A stretch of 64,000 bases of DNA from Dolomedes plantarius (GCA_907164885.2 OU015496.1:186891281-186955280); one strand, 5' to 3'; positions 35,114-47,657 are shown, counted from the first letter of the stretch. Numbers and translations are program-made. Notes: generated from the letters alone by a model not told the origin.

Positions 35114-35700
35114 ATACAGGGTGGTCATAAAGAAACTTTGCCGACATATGGACCTCTAGCGGCCGTTCCATTCAACCGATCGTGATAAGATTTCAGATAT
35201 AGTTATTCAGAGGTATGAGCTCGGGATTCTGCGAACGGCCACAAAGTGGCACTCTCGGTTACGGTTATAGGTGTAGAAACTCGAAATTTTCAAACGGCAA
35301 CGCCCACTTTTTCCCGCCGCAAAATGCTCAGCGCATGCGAAAACCCTAAAGAGTGTTGGAACGGTACGTGTATCACAAAAAATGGACACCTTATGGACGC
35401 CATATGCACGCACAAAAAACATCTCAACTTGATGATGGCACTCATGTGGAAAATGTGTAATCCAAATAAAAGTTTTCTTTTGTACGATCAGTGTTGTCAT
35501 CAGCGATTGGTGCCTTGCTTCTGTCATATGCAAATTTCCTCCGTGCGCCCCGATCGTGTTTTTGTTGGCCGTCTTCAGAGCTGTTTTTCGCAGAGCTGTT
35601 TTGGAGTGTTTTTTTTTTATTGAAAGAAAGTGCGCCGCGGTTGAAAAAGTGTACGCACCACTGTGTTAAAGTAAAAACAAAAAGTAAAAAATAGGTTTTA
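35114..35700 (+). other. possible Tc1/mariner-type fragment
   Basis: Starts after TA with cagggtggtcataaagaaac, a style of end common in mariner-like elements. A frame near 35330-35480 reads CENPKECWNGTCITKNGHLM, loosely like the C-terminal tail of mariner/IS630 transposases. No second end and no catalytic motif are seen. Confidence 0.25.
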
Positions 35701-35781
35701 TTACTTGTATACATAAACTATATTATATGATTTATACGCGGACCCAGGCACATCAAAAGGTTGGACACTCATGGTTTAGAT

Positions 35782-36591
35782 CATTGGTTCTCAAACTTTT
35801 TTCCGTCACGGTAAACTTTTAATAATTTAAATTTGGCAGCACACTAACAATAAGATAAATTTAAAAGAATTTTACTTGGATAATTGATGGATGTACCTAT
35901 AATATATTTTGTAAAAATAGCATACGAAATAATTTTCATTGAAATATAAAACTAAATTGCACTACAAAGTAAACAAAATGTTTATTTAACTACAAATTAC
36001 ATTTAATGCGAAATTTGAGCTTGTTTTTTTTATTTATAACTTCATTTATATTTGGACGTAAAAATGATAATGCTACTCTCATTTCGTGATCCAAAAGAGA
36101 ACTGTAATAGGCATGCGCACTGGTTCAGCCAGTCTCCGCTAGGAAGGTAGAACTGATTGAATTACTTGTCTGACGTCGCTTATGTATGGAGATTCGCAGT
36201 GGCGGCATACTTCACGAATCTCTCGGCACACTAATGCTTACTCCACACCGACGGAGACGAAAATCATGCATCTTCGTTGTTGCGCATGCGTATTACAAAT
36301 TTTCACTCCCCCGGTTCGTCTCCGTCTCTGGTCTCTGTGGTTTCAAGTTGGAAAAATGTTCAACTTTTGTCTTTGCCGCCATGCTCGGCAGCCAATCAGA
36401 ATAGAGAGAAAATTATGCGCATGCGCAAATAAATCGCCTCTTCTCCCCGTCTCCTGGCGGTGTGAAGGCTTTTATGGCAGCCACAGAGACAGGTGGCAAA
36501 ATGCGTGTCTTTCGTTGCTGTCGCCGTTGGTGTGGAGTAAGCATAAAGTGCCGCGGCACAGTGATTCTCAACCAGTGGTTGAGAATCACTG
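35782..36591. mobile_element. hAT-type non-autonomous element
   Basis: Starts CATTGGTTCTCAAAC, ends GGTTGAGAATCACTG, and is flanked by gtttagat on both sides (35774-35781 and 36592-36599). The left copy of that octamer is also the right duplication of the preceding hAT. A second nested pair of inverted repeats (actaatgcttactccacacc near 36230 and its complement ending at 36550) marks an inner miniature element of about 330 bp. Confidence 0.85.
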
Positions 36592-36599
36592 GTTTAGAT

Positions 36600-39500
36600 A
36601 GTGTGCATAGCCGAGATAGAACTCTTTCTCCCGCCAAGTGAATAATAAATCTTAATGAATAAGGAATTCGTAGTCTTGTTTCAGTATTCGTAACTCTTAC
36701 TGGGCTTGGGTATCTGGTAAGACAGTGCTATTCTTATTTTTAAGGTACATTATATCTTTAGAACCATTTAACAAAACTTTTGTCGCTTTCTGCGTAATTG
36801 GAGCTCACGGTTTTCCGAGAAATAAAAGGGACTCCTTGATTTTGAATTAAAATGAACCAATTTTTTCAATGTAGCTTCCATTAAAGTAGAGGGAACCTTT
36901 GTTATACAGACCGGAGATAGCTTATTAAAATAAGAGTGTGTGTGAGTAAAGAAAGATGAATTCTTGAAATACGAATAAAATTACCAAAAGTAGCTCTTAT
37001 CAGAGTCCATAACTTTTCTTTCTCATGACAGTGAAATTGTTCTATAATAATGTAATGCAAGATTAAATAATTAAAGATAAATTAAGATAATTGAAAAATA
37101 AATGAAAAAGAAGGCCAGGTTAAAAATTACAAACAAATTGAAAGTAAAAAGAAATAGGGTCTCCCACAATGTAAATCTCTTGCCGTTCTTGAAATATTTA
37201 AAGTTATATACGTTTATTTTCCTTATTGCTTTTATAAGATTGTATTGTATCTTAACTTTGTCACGGTGGCTCCTTCCTAGTACTTTATATAAATTTTTAA
37301 TTTTATTTTTTTCTTATACAAATATAAATTGAGTAATATTTATTCATTATAGGTTTCAGATGCTTTGATATAGTTAGTTTTTCCTGTGCATTTGGTTTGC
37401 TTCAAGTCGTCTGACGTGCGTGTGTACGCCAAAGAAAACAATTCTCACTTCTTTTGCTCAGTGGTTCACATCCACTATCTTGTTTGCTTTAATGCCTCCA
37501 AAGAAAAGGACCTTTGAATTGTTATTATGAATTTTAAAAATATATCTCGAACTTGAATATACTCGTACTCTAATATTCGATACGCAGATCACTTGCAATA
37601 AACTGCTAACGTAAACAGCAGTTAAAAAGGTCTCAAAAAGTGTGATAAACTGGGCTGGCGGGTTCATCGTGTTTTCCAAGTAACTGAAAAAGATGAATTT
37701 TGAGCTTCAACTGTGTTGTTCAAAATGTATCAATAGATTTGGGAAATGGCATCTTCTTTTTTACCCTATTCCAGAAAATACTCCATCTTAAAGAGTTTCA
37801 GTCATACCAATCAATGCTAATAGTTTTACTCCAAATACTTGTTATATACTGATACTTATTTTGTTAGTCCAAATTTCGGCTGCAAGTTTCACCAAACTCG
37901 CCAAGAGGAAGTGTTCAAGGTTTTTACTCTCTGTTACAACGCCTTGAATTCCCCGCATGTTTGCTTCCTTACTAAGTAGATATTATTGCTTGAAAACCAA
38001 CGTCCAGGGCACTCATAATAGTATAGTAATGAGTGCATGCTAACCACGCCCTGAAAGAGTCATGCCTTTAAGGCTGTGCATTTGCTGTCATAGCAGATAT
38101 CCAAACCTCGTGCCAGGCTTTGGAGATTTTCTTCTGAATATTTTTCTTCTCAATTTAGGTACTGTATGCTTTTGAATTCTGTTTTCTGCATTTGAAAACA
38201 AATCTTTTAATGCAATGCGCTTGTTTTCAATAATGTTTTCCGAAAAACAATTTCAATTTTACGGTTATACACATGAATAACTTAATGCCCTGTAAAACGC
38301 TAATTAGTCCTATAGTTCTTTTATACGCCAAGTATCTTAAGTTTACTAACGGAGATGAATTCGGGATTCCCCCCTCTTCCCCTCAACCACCACCACCACT
38401 GAATCTTGAGGTTATAAAGTAACAAGGAAGTTTTGGGGTTGTAATGAAGTTATCCAATTTTCTCGCAGAAATATGTCTTAGCAAGTCTGAATCGAGTCTA
38501 GCGTCTTTCTGACAGTAAGCTTGGGTACGTGATCCAGACGGTTACGTATAGTTTCTTTGGAAAGAGATTTAATAAAAACTATGCTAGTATTTGCATCGAA
38601 GTTTTACAATGAATACAGATTTATAGTGTGGTTTCGCCCCTTCTGTTTGTGTGTTCAAAAAAGGGAGAGGGGGGAGTACATCCCTGATTAGTAATTTTTC
38701 GTCCTCTGAAAACAGGGGAATCTTGGTGAAAAGTTATTCTAGAGCCTCCAAATTTTGAACTAGGTGTATATACCTAAACGAATGCTTACTCATTTTTCGT
38801 AGTAGCTCTCTGCGTTACTGATATCATCTTGTTGTTCGCCCCCAAATAAGAAATATTACCTGTATATTATTTACAATTTTAGTTATACAGGTTCGAAGCT
38901 CCATTATATAGTTTGCGAGAGCCTCTAAAAGTGGCTTCGTATAATAACAGCATTTTAAATCTGAGTCATTTGAAAAAACTTTTTAGATGTTATGGTTATC
39001 ATGAGTGTCATCTGGGATCTTTAAAATTGAGTTTATCCTTTTGTGTTGTTGCGAATATGAAGTTGAAAATAACCATTTTCTAATATTCACTAATACGTGT
39101 GCTCAGCGAGGATTAGGGGGTCTAGCTGCAGACGTATAAACGCTAGTATTTTGTATAAAGTTTCAAGAATCTGTTCTCAGCCGTGAACTATAGTGCTGCC
39201 ATCTCTTAAACTTTTCTAGAAGTTATCCCATTTGTGTAGTGCTGCCATCTGTTTTTTAACATGAAAAATAAAACATTTTTGATATTTTCGTACAGATTAA
39301 AAAATAACGGAGAAATAAAAGTTATACTTGTTTAGAAAAAAATGTGTTTGATAAAAATTTATTCTATTTTCCGTCAGTACATTATCATTTTTTTAAATTA
39401 GAATTTCAAACTTACTTCAAGAATGGCATTTTACAGTAATATTTACCGAATCGTCAGTATATTCTAGTCATTTAAGGAAAACAACAGTTACAGAAGTTCT

Positions 39501-40918
39501 CGGCTTAATTTATTTAAAGGTTTCAGGACATAAAATGTCAATAACATCTGATTTACTAGTATCTCTCTCTAAAAAAAAATCTCATAGTATCGTTTACTAA
39601 AAGAGTAATAGGCATTACGTTTTACCCTTTATTCATTTACGGTATCACTAAAAGATCTTTACATTACTTGACAATTAGTGACTGTAACTAACGCATTATT
39701 CTAGGGTAAATTGTTGCAGGCTTTGAAGATTATCTTAATCACAGAAATAATCACTCACTTTAAGAAAGAATAAAATGTCGAATTAGAAGCGGACTTCTGC
39801 CTGCCATTCCCTCCTTGTTAAACTAATTAACCCTGACAGTTACTGTTCTGTTTCACGTTGCTAAAACATGCGCATGCACTTAATATATAAAGAATTCTTA
39901 TATTAAAATTTTTCTGGAAAACAATCTGAGAAAATGCATTAGAAACTAGAAAAAAAGTAGATGTAAGATAAAATACTCTCATGGTTTAACTGCAAAATAC
40001 AGCATTGATCTAAGAAAAAAATGAAGTGAAGGACACAATCAACTGAAAAGATTTCGTTTCGATCCTAGTTCTCGTAGATTTCTCTACATCATATAAAAGC
40101 GAGAAGCTGTTTTAAATCCAATATACTCCTATAGTTTAAATTTCATAAGTCATGATCTATAAGATTATATATATATATTTAGAATATTTTAATATAATTA
40201 TTAAAATGTAATATTTAATAAATAATATATAATATAATATATATAATATTAATAATTATAATTATAATATATAATAAATAAGTTTTAATTTATAATATAA
40301 TATTTTTATTATAATTATATTTATATTTTGAAAATTAAGTTTAACTTGTTCGTGGGCTATTTGAAAATCTGTAATTTACTTCTGTAAATCCCTACCTTAG
40401 GGTGACTTCATGCTCAATTTAAATTTATTCTATCCTATTTAAAGAACTGTTAAAATATTTCTTGAAAATTGCATGAAACTAATTTTTTAAGCAAATTATT
40501 TTGCATGTTTGTATTTGTTTCAGTGTAGAGTATGATTTAATAATCTTTTACTTATGTTTTGACAATAAAATGGTATTTTTAAGCATAATGCGCAAGAAAC
40601 AAACATCGCATAGCTAAATTATGAATCTTCCTGCAATTTTTATAATTCATTGATGCGTAAAACATATAGATTAGCTTTTGAATGGACGAACGGATGAAGT
40701 CGAATTTGTATTGCTCACTTTCAAAATAACTGTACCAAATATCATTCTTAGGTAAGAGTTTTTATAGCTCCACTCCAAATGATTAATATTAACATCTAGA
40801 TAGATTTAGATAGAAAATAAACATTTCTCCTTAAAAAAAAAACTGGAGAAAAGATGAAACTGGAGACGCATGATCGAATGATCCAAATACTGATGAATCA
40901 AATGTTTGGACAAAAAGC
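36600..40918. other. long unassigned, apparently unique non-coding DNA
   Basis: Over 4 kb with no repeat ends, no target duplications and only frames of 60-80 codons without motifs (for example 37102-37332). AT-only low-complexity sequence lies at 40165-40330. If the host locus has non-repetitive intergenic or intronic sequence, this is the best candidate. I see no exon with both splice sites. Confidence 0.45.
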
Positions 40919-40922
40919 TTAA

Positions 40923-41678
40923 GGGGAGTGGTCACTTTTACGTACCTTTAAAAGTATCATTTGTAGACCTATGTTCGATTGTATCCACTACTCATGATTT
41001 TTGCTTGATTTACGTGTAATTTTTTGAGTAACTGCCTATAATACTGTTCATTGTATATGTAATTAAAAGGTAAGGTAATTAAAAAAAATATAAAATTATT
41101 TTTTATGCAAAACAATTTAATAATTTTTTTAAATCTAACATTTTGCAGTCAACTACTGAGCACATTCTGTCAAAATAAATTATTAAGGTACAGTAATAAT
41201 TGTTTACTATATGTGATTACAATACTTCTGGCAACAATATCTACCAACATTATTCTAAAATATATTAAAGCATTTTAGTACGTGCTATTTTTAATTAGAA
41301 ATTTCAAAAATGACTGAGTAAAAGCTTATAAAAAATTCTTTAACCTTAACATATTTTATTTTTAAAAAAAATGCTGGTGGATTTTGTTGCCTGAAGTATT
41401 CTAATCACATATAGTAAACTATTGCTGTACCTTAATAGTTTATTTTGACAGAATGCGCATAGTAGTTGACTGCAAAATGTTCGATTTAAAATAATTATAA
41501 AATTTTATGCATAAGAATTTACTATTTTTTAATTACCTTGAAATATACAATAAACAATATTATAGGCAGTTACTCAAAAAATTGCATGTAAATCAAGCAA
41601 AAATCATGAGTAGTACATACAATTGAACAAAGGTCTAAAAATGATACTTTTAAAGGTACGTAAAAGTGATCACTCCCC
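40923..41678. mobile_element. TTAA-target foldback element
   Basis: TTAA lies on both sides. The whole 756 bp is one imperfect palindrome: ggggagtggtcacttttacg pairs with cgtaaaagtgatcactcccc, and matching pairs continue inward (taggcagttactcaaaaaat, catatagtaaac, gcagtcaactact and complements) to a short centre near 41300. It has no coding. Arms of more than 300 bp make it a strong candidate for double-stranded RNA if read through. Confidence 0.85.
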
Positions 41679-41941
41679 TTAAATAACGTTAATGGTCTGC
41701 GGTTTTAACATGTTATTCTTGCTTTTAAATAAAATCCTTTCGCCAGTTTATTTCGATCCTTTTTATAATCTAGTCTCATAGAACTGAGTGTGTGATTTAC
41801 CAAAAACAGCAGTTGACAGTGCAACTTATTTTCTAGTGTGAGCTCCTCTTTTTATCTGTGCTCTCTATTTAAAGAATTTCCTACTTTCGATGACACTTAT
41901 CTATTTCTGATTCATACCAAGCTCTACGCACTCTTGACCTA

Positions 41942-43226
41942 CAGAGGCTGTTCGCACATTTTTTAGACGATTTTGGTAAGTGGTAATAAAAAAATCGTCT
42001 GCTGCAAAAGAAATAATTGCAATTGTACTATGTTTCTAAAAGTCAAAATTATCGTCTGCGGCTTGAAAGTTTTGTTTTTATTCAAAATGGCGTTTTTAAC
42101 AAAGCAGTGGTTCGAAGGATAAATTTATGCTCTTTCCGAAGAGAAATATGCATACTCCGTTATCCAAAAACGATGTGAGAGTCATGGTTTTGGATATCTA
42201 AAGCGTCGATAGGTAATATCGTCAACAAGAAAGGAAAAAAACGTCAAATTGGAGCCTCAAGTGGGACAAAAATTCCAAACAAGTATCCAAGGAAAAAACG
42301 GACATCTTCGAAAATTGCAAAGGTACGTTGTTTAATGTTAAAAGAAAATCTCCCTAGTCAAAGGACAGTTGCAAAATCATTAAAATGCTCGGTGTCCACT
42401 GTAAACAAAATGATAAACGTTGATTTAAATCTTAAGAAAGCGAAAAAACGCAATGTGCAGCGTCTTCTTCCAAATCATATCGCTGAACGCAGAACACGCT
42501 GCAGAATTCTATATGACAAACACTTATCCAAAGAAAAATGGAAAACAATTGTCACAATAGATGAATCATGGGTGTATTTAAATGATTGCAACAAAAAAAG
42601 AGCCATTTATTATCATAAAAGGGGAGAAAAAAATTTAAGTACATGGTTCAAAGAATCGAAACAAAGTTTTTCTAAGGGATTCATGATTGTTGCTGGTTTT
42701 TCTTATAATGGCAAGTTAAAAATAAAGAGAGTGAAAAAAATCTCAAGATTAACTCCAAATACTATTGCCAATTTTTCTGAATGAAATACCATCGCTTTAC
42801 CCACAGTGCCATCAATCTGTGAGACTCCATCAGGACAAAGCTAGCAGTCACACATCAAAATCCACTGTAAATTTCCTAAAAGAAATGGAACAAAAAACTG
42901 GTATCAAGGCCATACCGTTCACTGATATCCCTACTAAATCTCTCGATGTATCACCTATGGATTTTTGTGCTTTCGGACTTTTAAAATCTGCATTATCCAA
43001 ACGTCGTCCCAAAACCCTTACAGGACTCTGGAAAGCTGTTCAGGAGGAATGGGATAGAATACCTCTTCTGACACTTCAAAAGGCATTATTATCCTGGAAA
43101 TTGCGGTGTCGAAAGATAGTTCAGAATAAGGGATGTCAAATAGAACATTTAAAACACAAGAATTTCATGTAATTTAGTTTTGTGAATACAATATACATCG
43201 TCTAAAAAATGTGTGAACAGTCTCTG
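41942..43226 (+). mobile_element. mariner-type transposon, DD41D spacing (rosa-like)
   Basis: 1285 bp between TA dinucleotides. Terminal inverted repeats of about 30 bp: cagaggctgttcgcacattt at left, and at right the near-perfect complement ending gtgtgaacagtctctg. It carries one decayed transposase gene. The size and ends are those of a complete element, so decay is by point mutation rather than deletion. Confidence 0.85.
42087..43172 (+). pseudogene. mariner-family transposase, decayed
   Basis: ATG at 42087 gives MAFLTKQWFEG and then stops at 42120 and 42210. From about 42213 another frame is open (NIVNKKGKKRQIGASSG, later helix-turn-helix-like VAKSLKCSVSTVNKMI) to 42784. A one-base shift at the T-run near 42772 leads to the C-terminal frame to 43172. 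Catalytic positions: TIDESWVY (first Asp), LHQDKASSH (second Asp), DVSPMDFCAFG (third Asp). I count 41 residues between the second and third, matching the DD41D class described for rosa elements. It would cut and paste at TA sites; this copy is inactive. Confidence 0.8.
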
Positions 43227-43602
43227 TAGTGATATCTATAGCTGACTGAGCTGTTATTAAATGCAATCAATGTTAAGTACGACTAGCAGCTATGATTAAC
43301 CCATGAGCCACCTAAATCAAGGAAGAATTCAACGGCAGAAATTCGTCCAGATTTAGAATGGTTCCCGAAATATTATCCATATTTCCTTTAGACATTATCT
43401 GAAGTAATGAAGCATAATTTGGCAGCTGTTTCATATTGTTCTCTTTTTGTATTCTGATTTATGACGTTCTTATTAAGACAATAATACTCTGTAACGATCT
43501 ACCTAATGTATTTCCCAGGTTACAGAGCGGTGTCATATACTTTCTTTTTATGCCGAATCTGAAAGATATCAATTATTCCAAATCGACAAGTGAGAGTTTT
43601 AA

Positions 43603-43984
43603 CGTAGGATTATGTTCCTCCATAACGGTCCGCGCGGTAAAGCAAAATTTCAGCCGTTAAAACCGTCGTCGCGAATTATAAATCAAGAGTGGCAGAATAT
43701 TATTTCTAAAAAGTACTTTTTTGGTTTATCTCTTTCTCCCTTCATACTAAACCAAAATCGACCAACTATCCGAGTACACTGGGAGATTTACACGACACAT
43801 TTCCCCCGATTTTCTGACATGTGTGACATGTGTATTTTTCTTACCATCGACCTGCTCTGCATAGGGTTATCACTCATCCTTCTCTTAGTATGTAGGAATT
43901 TTATTGAAAAAAAAAAGGAGGTAAGCAACGATAAGTAATCCGACTTTCTTAACGAAACCATCGCGGGTTATTAAACTACCTGAT
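43603..43984 (-). mobile_element. CGTAGGATTAC-family repeat, copy 3
   Basis: Preceded by TTAA-like tttaa, it begins cgtaggattatgttcctcc, contains gttaaaaccgtcgtcgcga, and ends with aagcaacgataagtaatcc and the arm cgcgggttattaaactacc. The right CGTAGGATTAC motif is degraded. Confidence 0.65.
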
Positions 43985-44057
43985 ATTTTTTTGTCGTTCA
44001 CATCTACCGCTCATATGATATTGTTGACGCCGCAGATTTGAATAGGCTAACTGGTAA

Positions 44058-44775
44058 TAGGGATGCAACATCGATGTCGATGTTTTAAACATCGATTTAT
44101 TGAAGCCGATTTTTTTTAACATCGAAGTTTTGTGCTCGATGTTTTACGTTGTCTCGATGTTTTTAAAATGAAACTGTACCATAATAAAAAAAATTAACCA
44201 CGTAGCATAATTTTTCCACTCAGTAAATGTAAGTCTGAATTCTGAAAAGGACGAATACAAAAGGGGGAACGATTAGAGACAAATAGCCATGAACAACCAA
44301 TGAATAATAATTATATGCCCCAATAACCCCAATAATTGTTATTTACAGTAAAGATAAAATAAGCTTGTTCAGTTTTCCCCCATACGTTGGTTTTGCATCA
44401 GTACATCAAATTGGTGTAAATATATATAATTTTCTTTTGTATTACTTAATTTGAAAATAAAAGATTTGTTAATAAATTGCAATAATTTCTTCATCAATTT
44501 TCTGGTAAATGTAATAAAATGTGTAATGGAAATTCTGCGATATGCGCTGACTCTAGCAACCAAGTTTTTGTCATTTGTGTCAGCCCAACCTAAGAGTAAA
44601 ATTACCCCACCCACCCCTTCATGACTAACCGAAGTAGCATTAAAAATTAAAGTTCATAAACATCGATGCTTATAAACATTGACGTTTGAGACGGTGTTTT
44701 ATTAGCATCGATGTTTTAATATTGAATATCGATGTTTCAAAACATCGATGTTTTGTTGTCGATGTCGCATCCCTA
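44058..44775. mobile_element. hAT element, TAGGGATGCRACATCGAT family, copy 2
   Basis: Ends tagggatgcaacatcgatg and catcgatgtt...tcgcatcccta. Flanking octamers actggtaa and aatggtaa agree at 7 of 8. It shares subterminal acatcgatgtttt repeats and an internal block (ctgaattctgaaaaggacg, aatacaaaaggggg) with 33690-34835 but lacks the BED-finger coding region. Confidence 0.88.
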
Positions 44776-45023
44776 AATGGTAAATGGTTCTCTGTATCCT
44801 GAAATTGGGATACGTTTTTAATAAAGAAACGTTAAAAAGGTTCGCAATTCATTCCTTGTGGAACTTTCCGTAGCCAGATTTCAAGGCATCACTACCTCTG
44901 TTCCACGCCTTCGCAATCAATGCCATTGATAATCGAATGGCGTCCTCTGAAAGACCGTTTATTAATCATCAGGATTTGGGAGGAAAATTAGCGTAAATGA
45001 AAGACTGACATATTACAGAGAAG

Positions 45024-45508
45024 CAGGTCCTGATTTCCCAGTAAGCCCGGGCCTATGGGGACCCCGAATGTTAAATGCCCCCAAAAATTTTAATTTTAAA
45101 AGGAAAAAGAAAATATTCCCAATTTAAATCTTTTTATTTTACCTTTTTTAATAGCAATTTTTTTATATATCCTTTCAAATTTGATTGATTGGTTCATCAT
45201 GTGTATAATTACATGTGCAGTTCACCATATGTATGTTATAGTGTACTATATAAGGGATTGAGTTTTTCTGGTTGCATTGCATTGGTGTTTTAATGATGAA
45301 GTTAATATGTTGTATTGCTTTTTGTTATTTGATAATGTTCTAGGCTTCTACGCTTCAAATGGCCCATTCTTGGTAAAATGGTACTTTCACAATGATTCAT
45401 GATTATTTTTTGTGTGTTAAATTTAGAAATTTTATGCCCTCATCAGTGTTAGGGGGGGCCCCATCCCGAATTGTGCCTATAGTCAAGAATTTTTAAAATC
45501 GGGCCCTG
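45024..45508. mobile_element. hAT-type miniature element, CAGGTCCTGATTT ends
   Basis: Left CAGGTCCTGATTTCCC and right AAATCGGGCCCTG are imperfect inverted repeats with a perfect octamer duplication cagagaag. No coding. Confidence 0.88.
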
Positions 45509-47008
45509 CAGAGAAGGGGATATAAACTGGCTTAGGTTAGTCCCCACATCTCTCTTATTCTTTTTGTGTTTATGTGTTTTTGTGTAGGACATCGCGATTG
45601 ACAGTATTGATTTCCTCGGATTCTTTGGCTCATATCAGCTCGACAAAAACAATGATCATTAATTTTCTTGCGATTTTCTATGAATAGGGAGCATTGTTTG
45701 GCCGTCTTAAAGAACAAAAAGAAGGAGAGAAAGAGTAAGACATCTCAGCCAATTCATGTGCTGTCTGGCGTCATGTTACTCTGTAGAATGAAGTCTGTCA
45801 AGTATAACCTGAGATCGCATCGAAGCTAACTTATGTGCAAAATGACACCACATTCTTAACTGATACATCGGTGAGAGGCTCGCTTTGTTTCGCGTTTCAG
45901 AACGTGACTACAGCATGAGTTCATGTGTCGCTCGCCAGCTGTCCGTCTGAGCGGGGAAGGCTGACGGTTATGTCACCACTTTTTCGTCTTCAGATACTTG
46001 TCCGTTCACATAAACTTCCCCCAAGCAGTCTACGTCCGTCTACATTAAAAGGACTAAAAAAAATTTAATCCCGACTCTTTTAAACTAGAAGGTAACCCGT
46101 CATTTTGACGTCATAATACTAAATAATGACGTCATAATGGGAAAAGTATTTGAAAGTTAAAAAATATCCCGAATTATCTAACAATATTGCATTTTATCCA
46201 CACCTTTTAAAAGCAAACCCTTTCGATATTTTTTATTTATTTTGTTTTTCATGCGATTGGAGTAGTAGACTGCCATTCAGTTTTTTACAGCTCACTACGC
46301 GATATGAATACTTGAGCTACTTGATTCATTCACATTCAAGTTTGTTTACTTTCAGAATTCATCTCAAAAGTAAACAGATTTTTAAAAACTGTTAAATATA
46401 CAGCTAAAAGCATCCAATTTTTTTTTAGTTCTGAATGTTTTATAGAAAAATAGGCTGAACAAACGTGATTTGATGGAGAAGATATTAGTTTTTAGGTAAG
46501 AAAAAATTCTGAGCCACATCGGAAATCGAAATTAAGCCTAACCGGCTGTTTGTTTACTGAGGGCTTCAATTGAAAGATGAGTACAGCTCGGAAGTGTTAT
46601 ACAGAGACAACAGCTATTATATATATAAATGCTGTCAAGTAATAATGTCTAGGAGGAAAAAATATTAGATATTCCCTAACCCGGTGCCATCTGTTGCATT
46701 TTATTTGGGTAGAACTGTAGGAAATAGAGCAACAAAAATCAAAATCTACAGAGAATTGAGACTGCTTCAAGGGTTCTTGAAAATGCCGTACTGAATTCGC
46801 TCAGATCAGTGTTAAAGTTGCTATGTACTTAGAAAAAAAAATCTTATTTCCATTTTCCTCTTCTTGCAGACACTTGTGGTGGGAGGAGTCCAGTTGACAG
46901 TTCGAGAATCCCATCCCCCTTAGGATTGACATTTTGAGGGATTGTAATGGCTCTCTCTATATATAGGGGGGGTTAAGCGCTGCCCCCAAATTTTTTATTT
47001 AAAATATA
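45509..47008. other. unassigned non-coding stretch with paired TGACGTCA sites
   Basis: No gene or repeat ends. At 46102-46137 the palindrome tgacgtca occurs twice within about 20 bp, in an inverted setting (catttTGACGTCATaa, aaTGACGTCATaatg). TGACGTCA is the CREB/ATF consensus site; whether it acts here is unknown. A frame at 46150-46395 is short and featureless. Confidence 0.4.
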
Positions 47009-47657
47009 TTTTTGTCAACTATTTACAGGTACATAAATGCCGATAATCAAATAAAATTGGCATTGTCAGACAGGGCCGCCTAGAGACTTTACGGGGCCTG
47101 GGGCAAACTTCTGTTGGGGGCCCCAAAAAATCTGATTAACCGAATATTTTTTTTAATTTTTTTTTTTGGAGGGGGGGGGCTTTTTTCAGGAGATTATTTT
47201 GAATTTTGAAGTACGGTACAAGTTTCAGAATTTTCTTTCGGAGGAAATCTAATAAATAAATTTTTAAAAAAATTTTGGGGGCCCCTCCGGCAGTTGGGGG
47301 GCCTGGGGCAAAGTGCCCCAGTTACCCCCCCCCCCTCTGGGCGGCCCTGTTGTCAGATAACCTGAACTATTCTGCAAAGCGCTACAGGATTCATTTTATA
47401 AATTTCTTCCACCGAAGGAATTTATGAGCGTTTAAAACACACTATACCAGATTTTTCCCCGAATAATTTAAATTTAAAAATATTAATTGCATTTAAAAAA
47501 AAGAAAAATGTACACAAATGTATAATTTCTTTCTCTAGGACGGAGTACAATTTTTCAAAAAAATCTTTGAATCCAAGTCGGCAATCCGTGGACAAATTTT
47601 CTCCATAGGTTAACATTGAGGTGAGCGAATCCAATGGGGTTAGTACATAACCTTAAC
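47009..47657. mobile_element. GGCTGCTGTG TTAA-target element, copy 4 (left end lost, invaded)
   Basis: The right arm is complete (cataggttaacattgaggtg to gttagtacataacc, then TTAA). The left arm begins only at the aactatttacaggtacataa block. It is interrupted by a hAT miniature element at 47071-47349. Confidence 0.7.
47071..47349. mobile_element. hAT-type miniature element, CAGGGCCGCC family, copy 3
   Basis: Ends CAGGGCCGCCTAGAG and CTGGGCGGCCCTG with a perfect octamer duplication ttgtcaga. Same orientation as 13697; the interior closely matches 16104 in reverse. Confidence 0.93.

Larger units (their letters stand above)
33299..35773 (+). mobile_element. hAT transposon remnant, internally deleted and invaded
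   Basis: Left end CAGGCGTGTTCAACCCG, right end GGTTGGACACTCATG, with a perfect octamer duplication gtttagat at 33291-33298 and 35774-35781. It keeps a fragment of its transposase (33411-33572) and is split by a second hAT element at 33690-34835. The 3' part (35114-35700) includes a segment beginning cagggtggtcataaag that may be yet another DNA element end. Confidence 0.8.

Noticed and set aside
35246..35714. Overlapping frames of 90-125 codons on both strands
   Set aside because: No domain, both strands equally open; at most a faint mariner tail, recorded as a low-confidence fragment.
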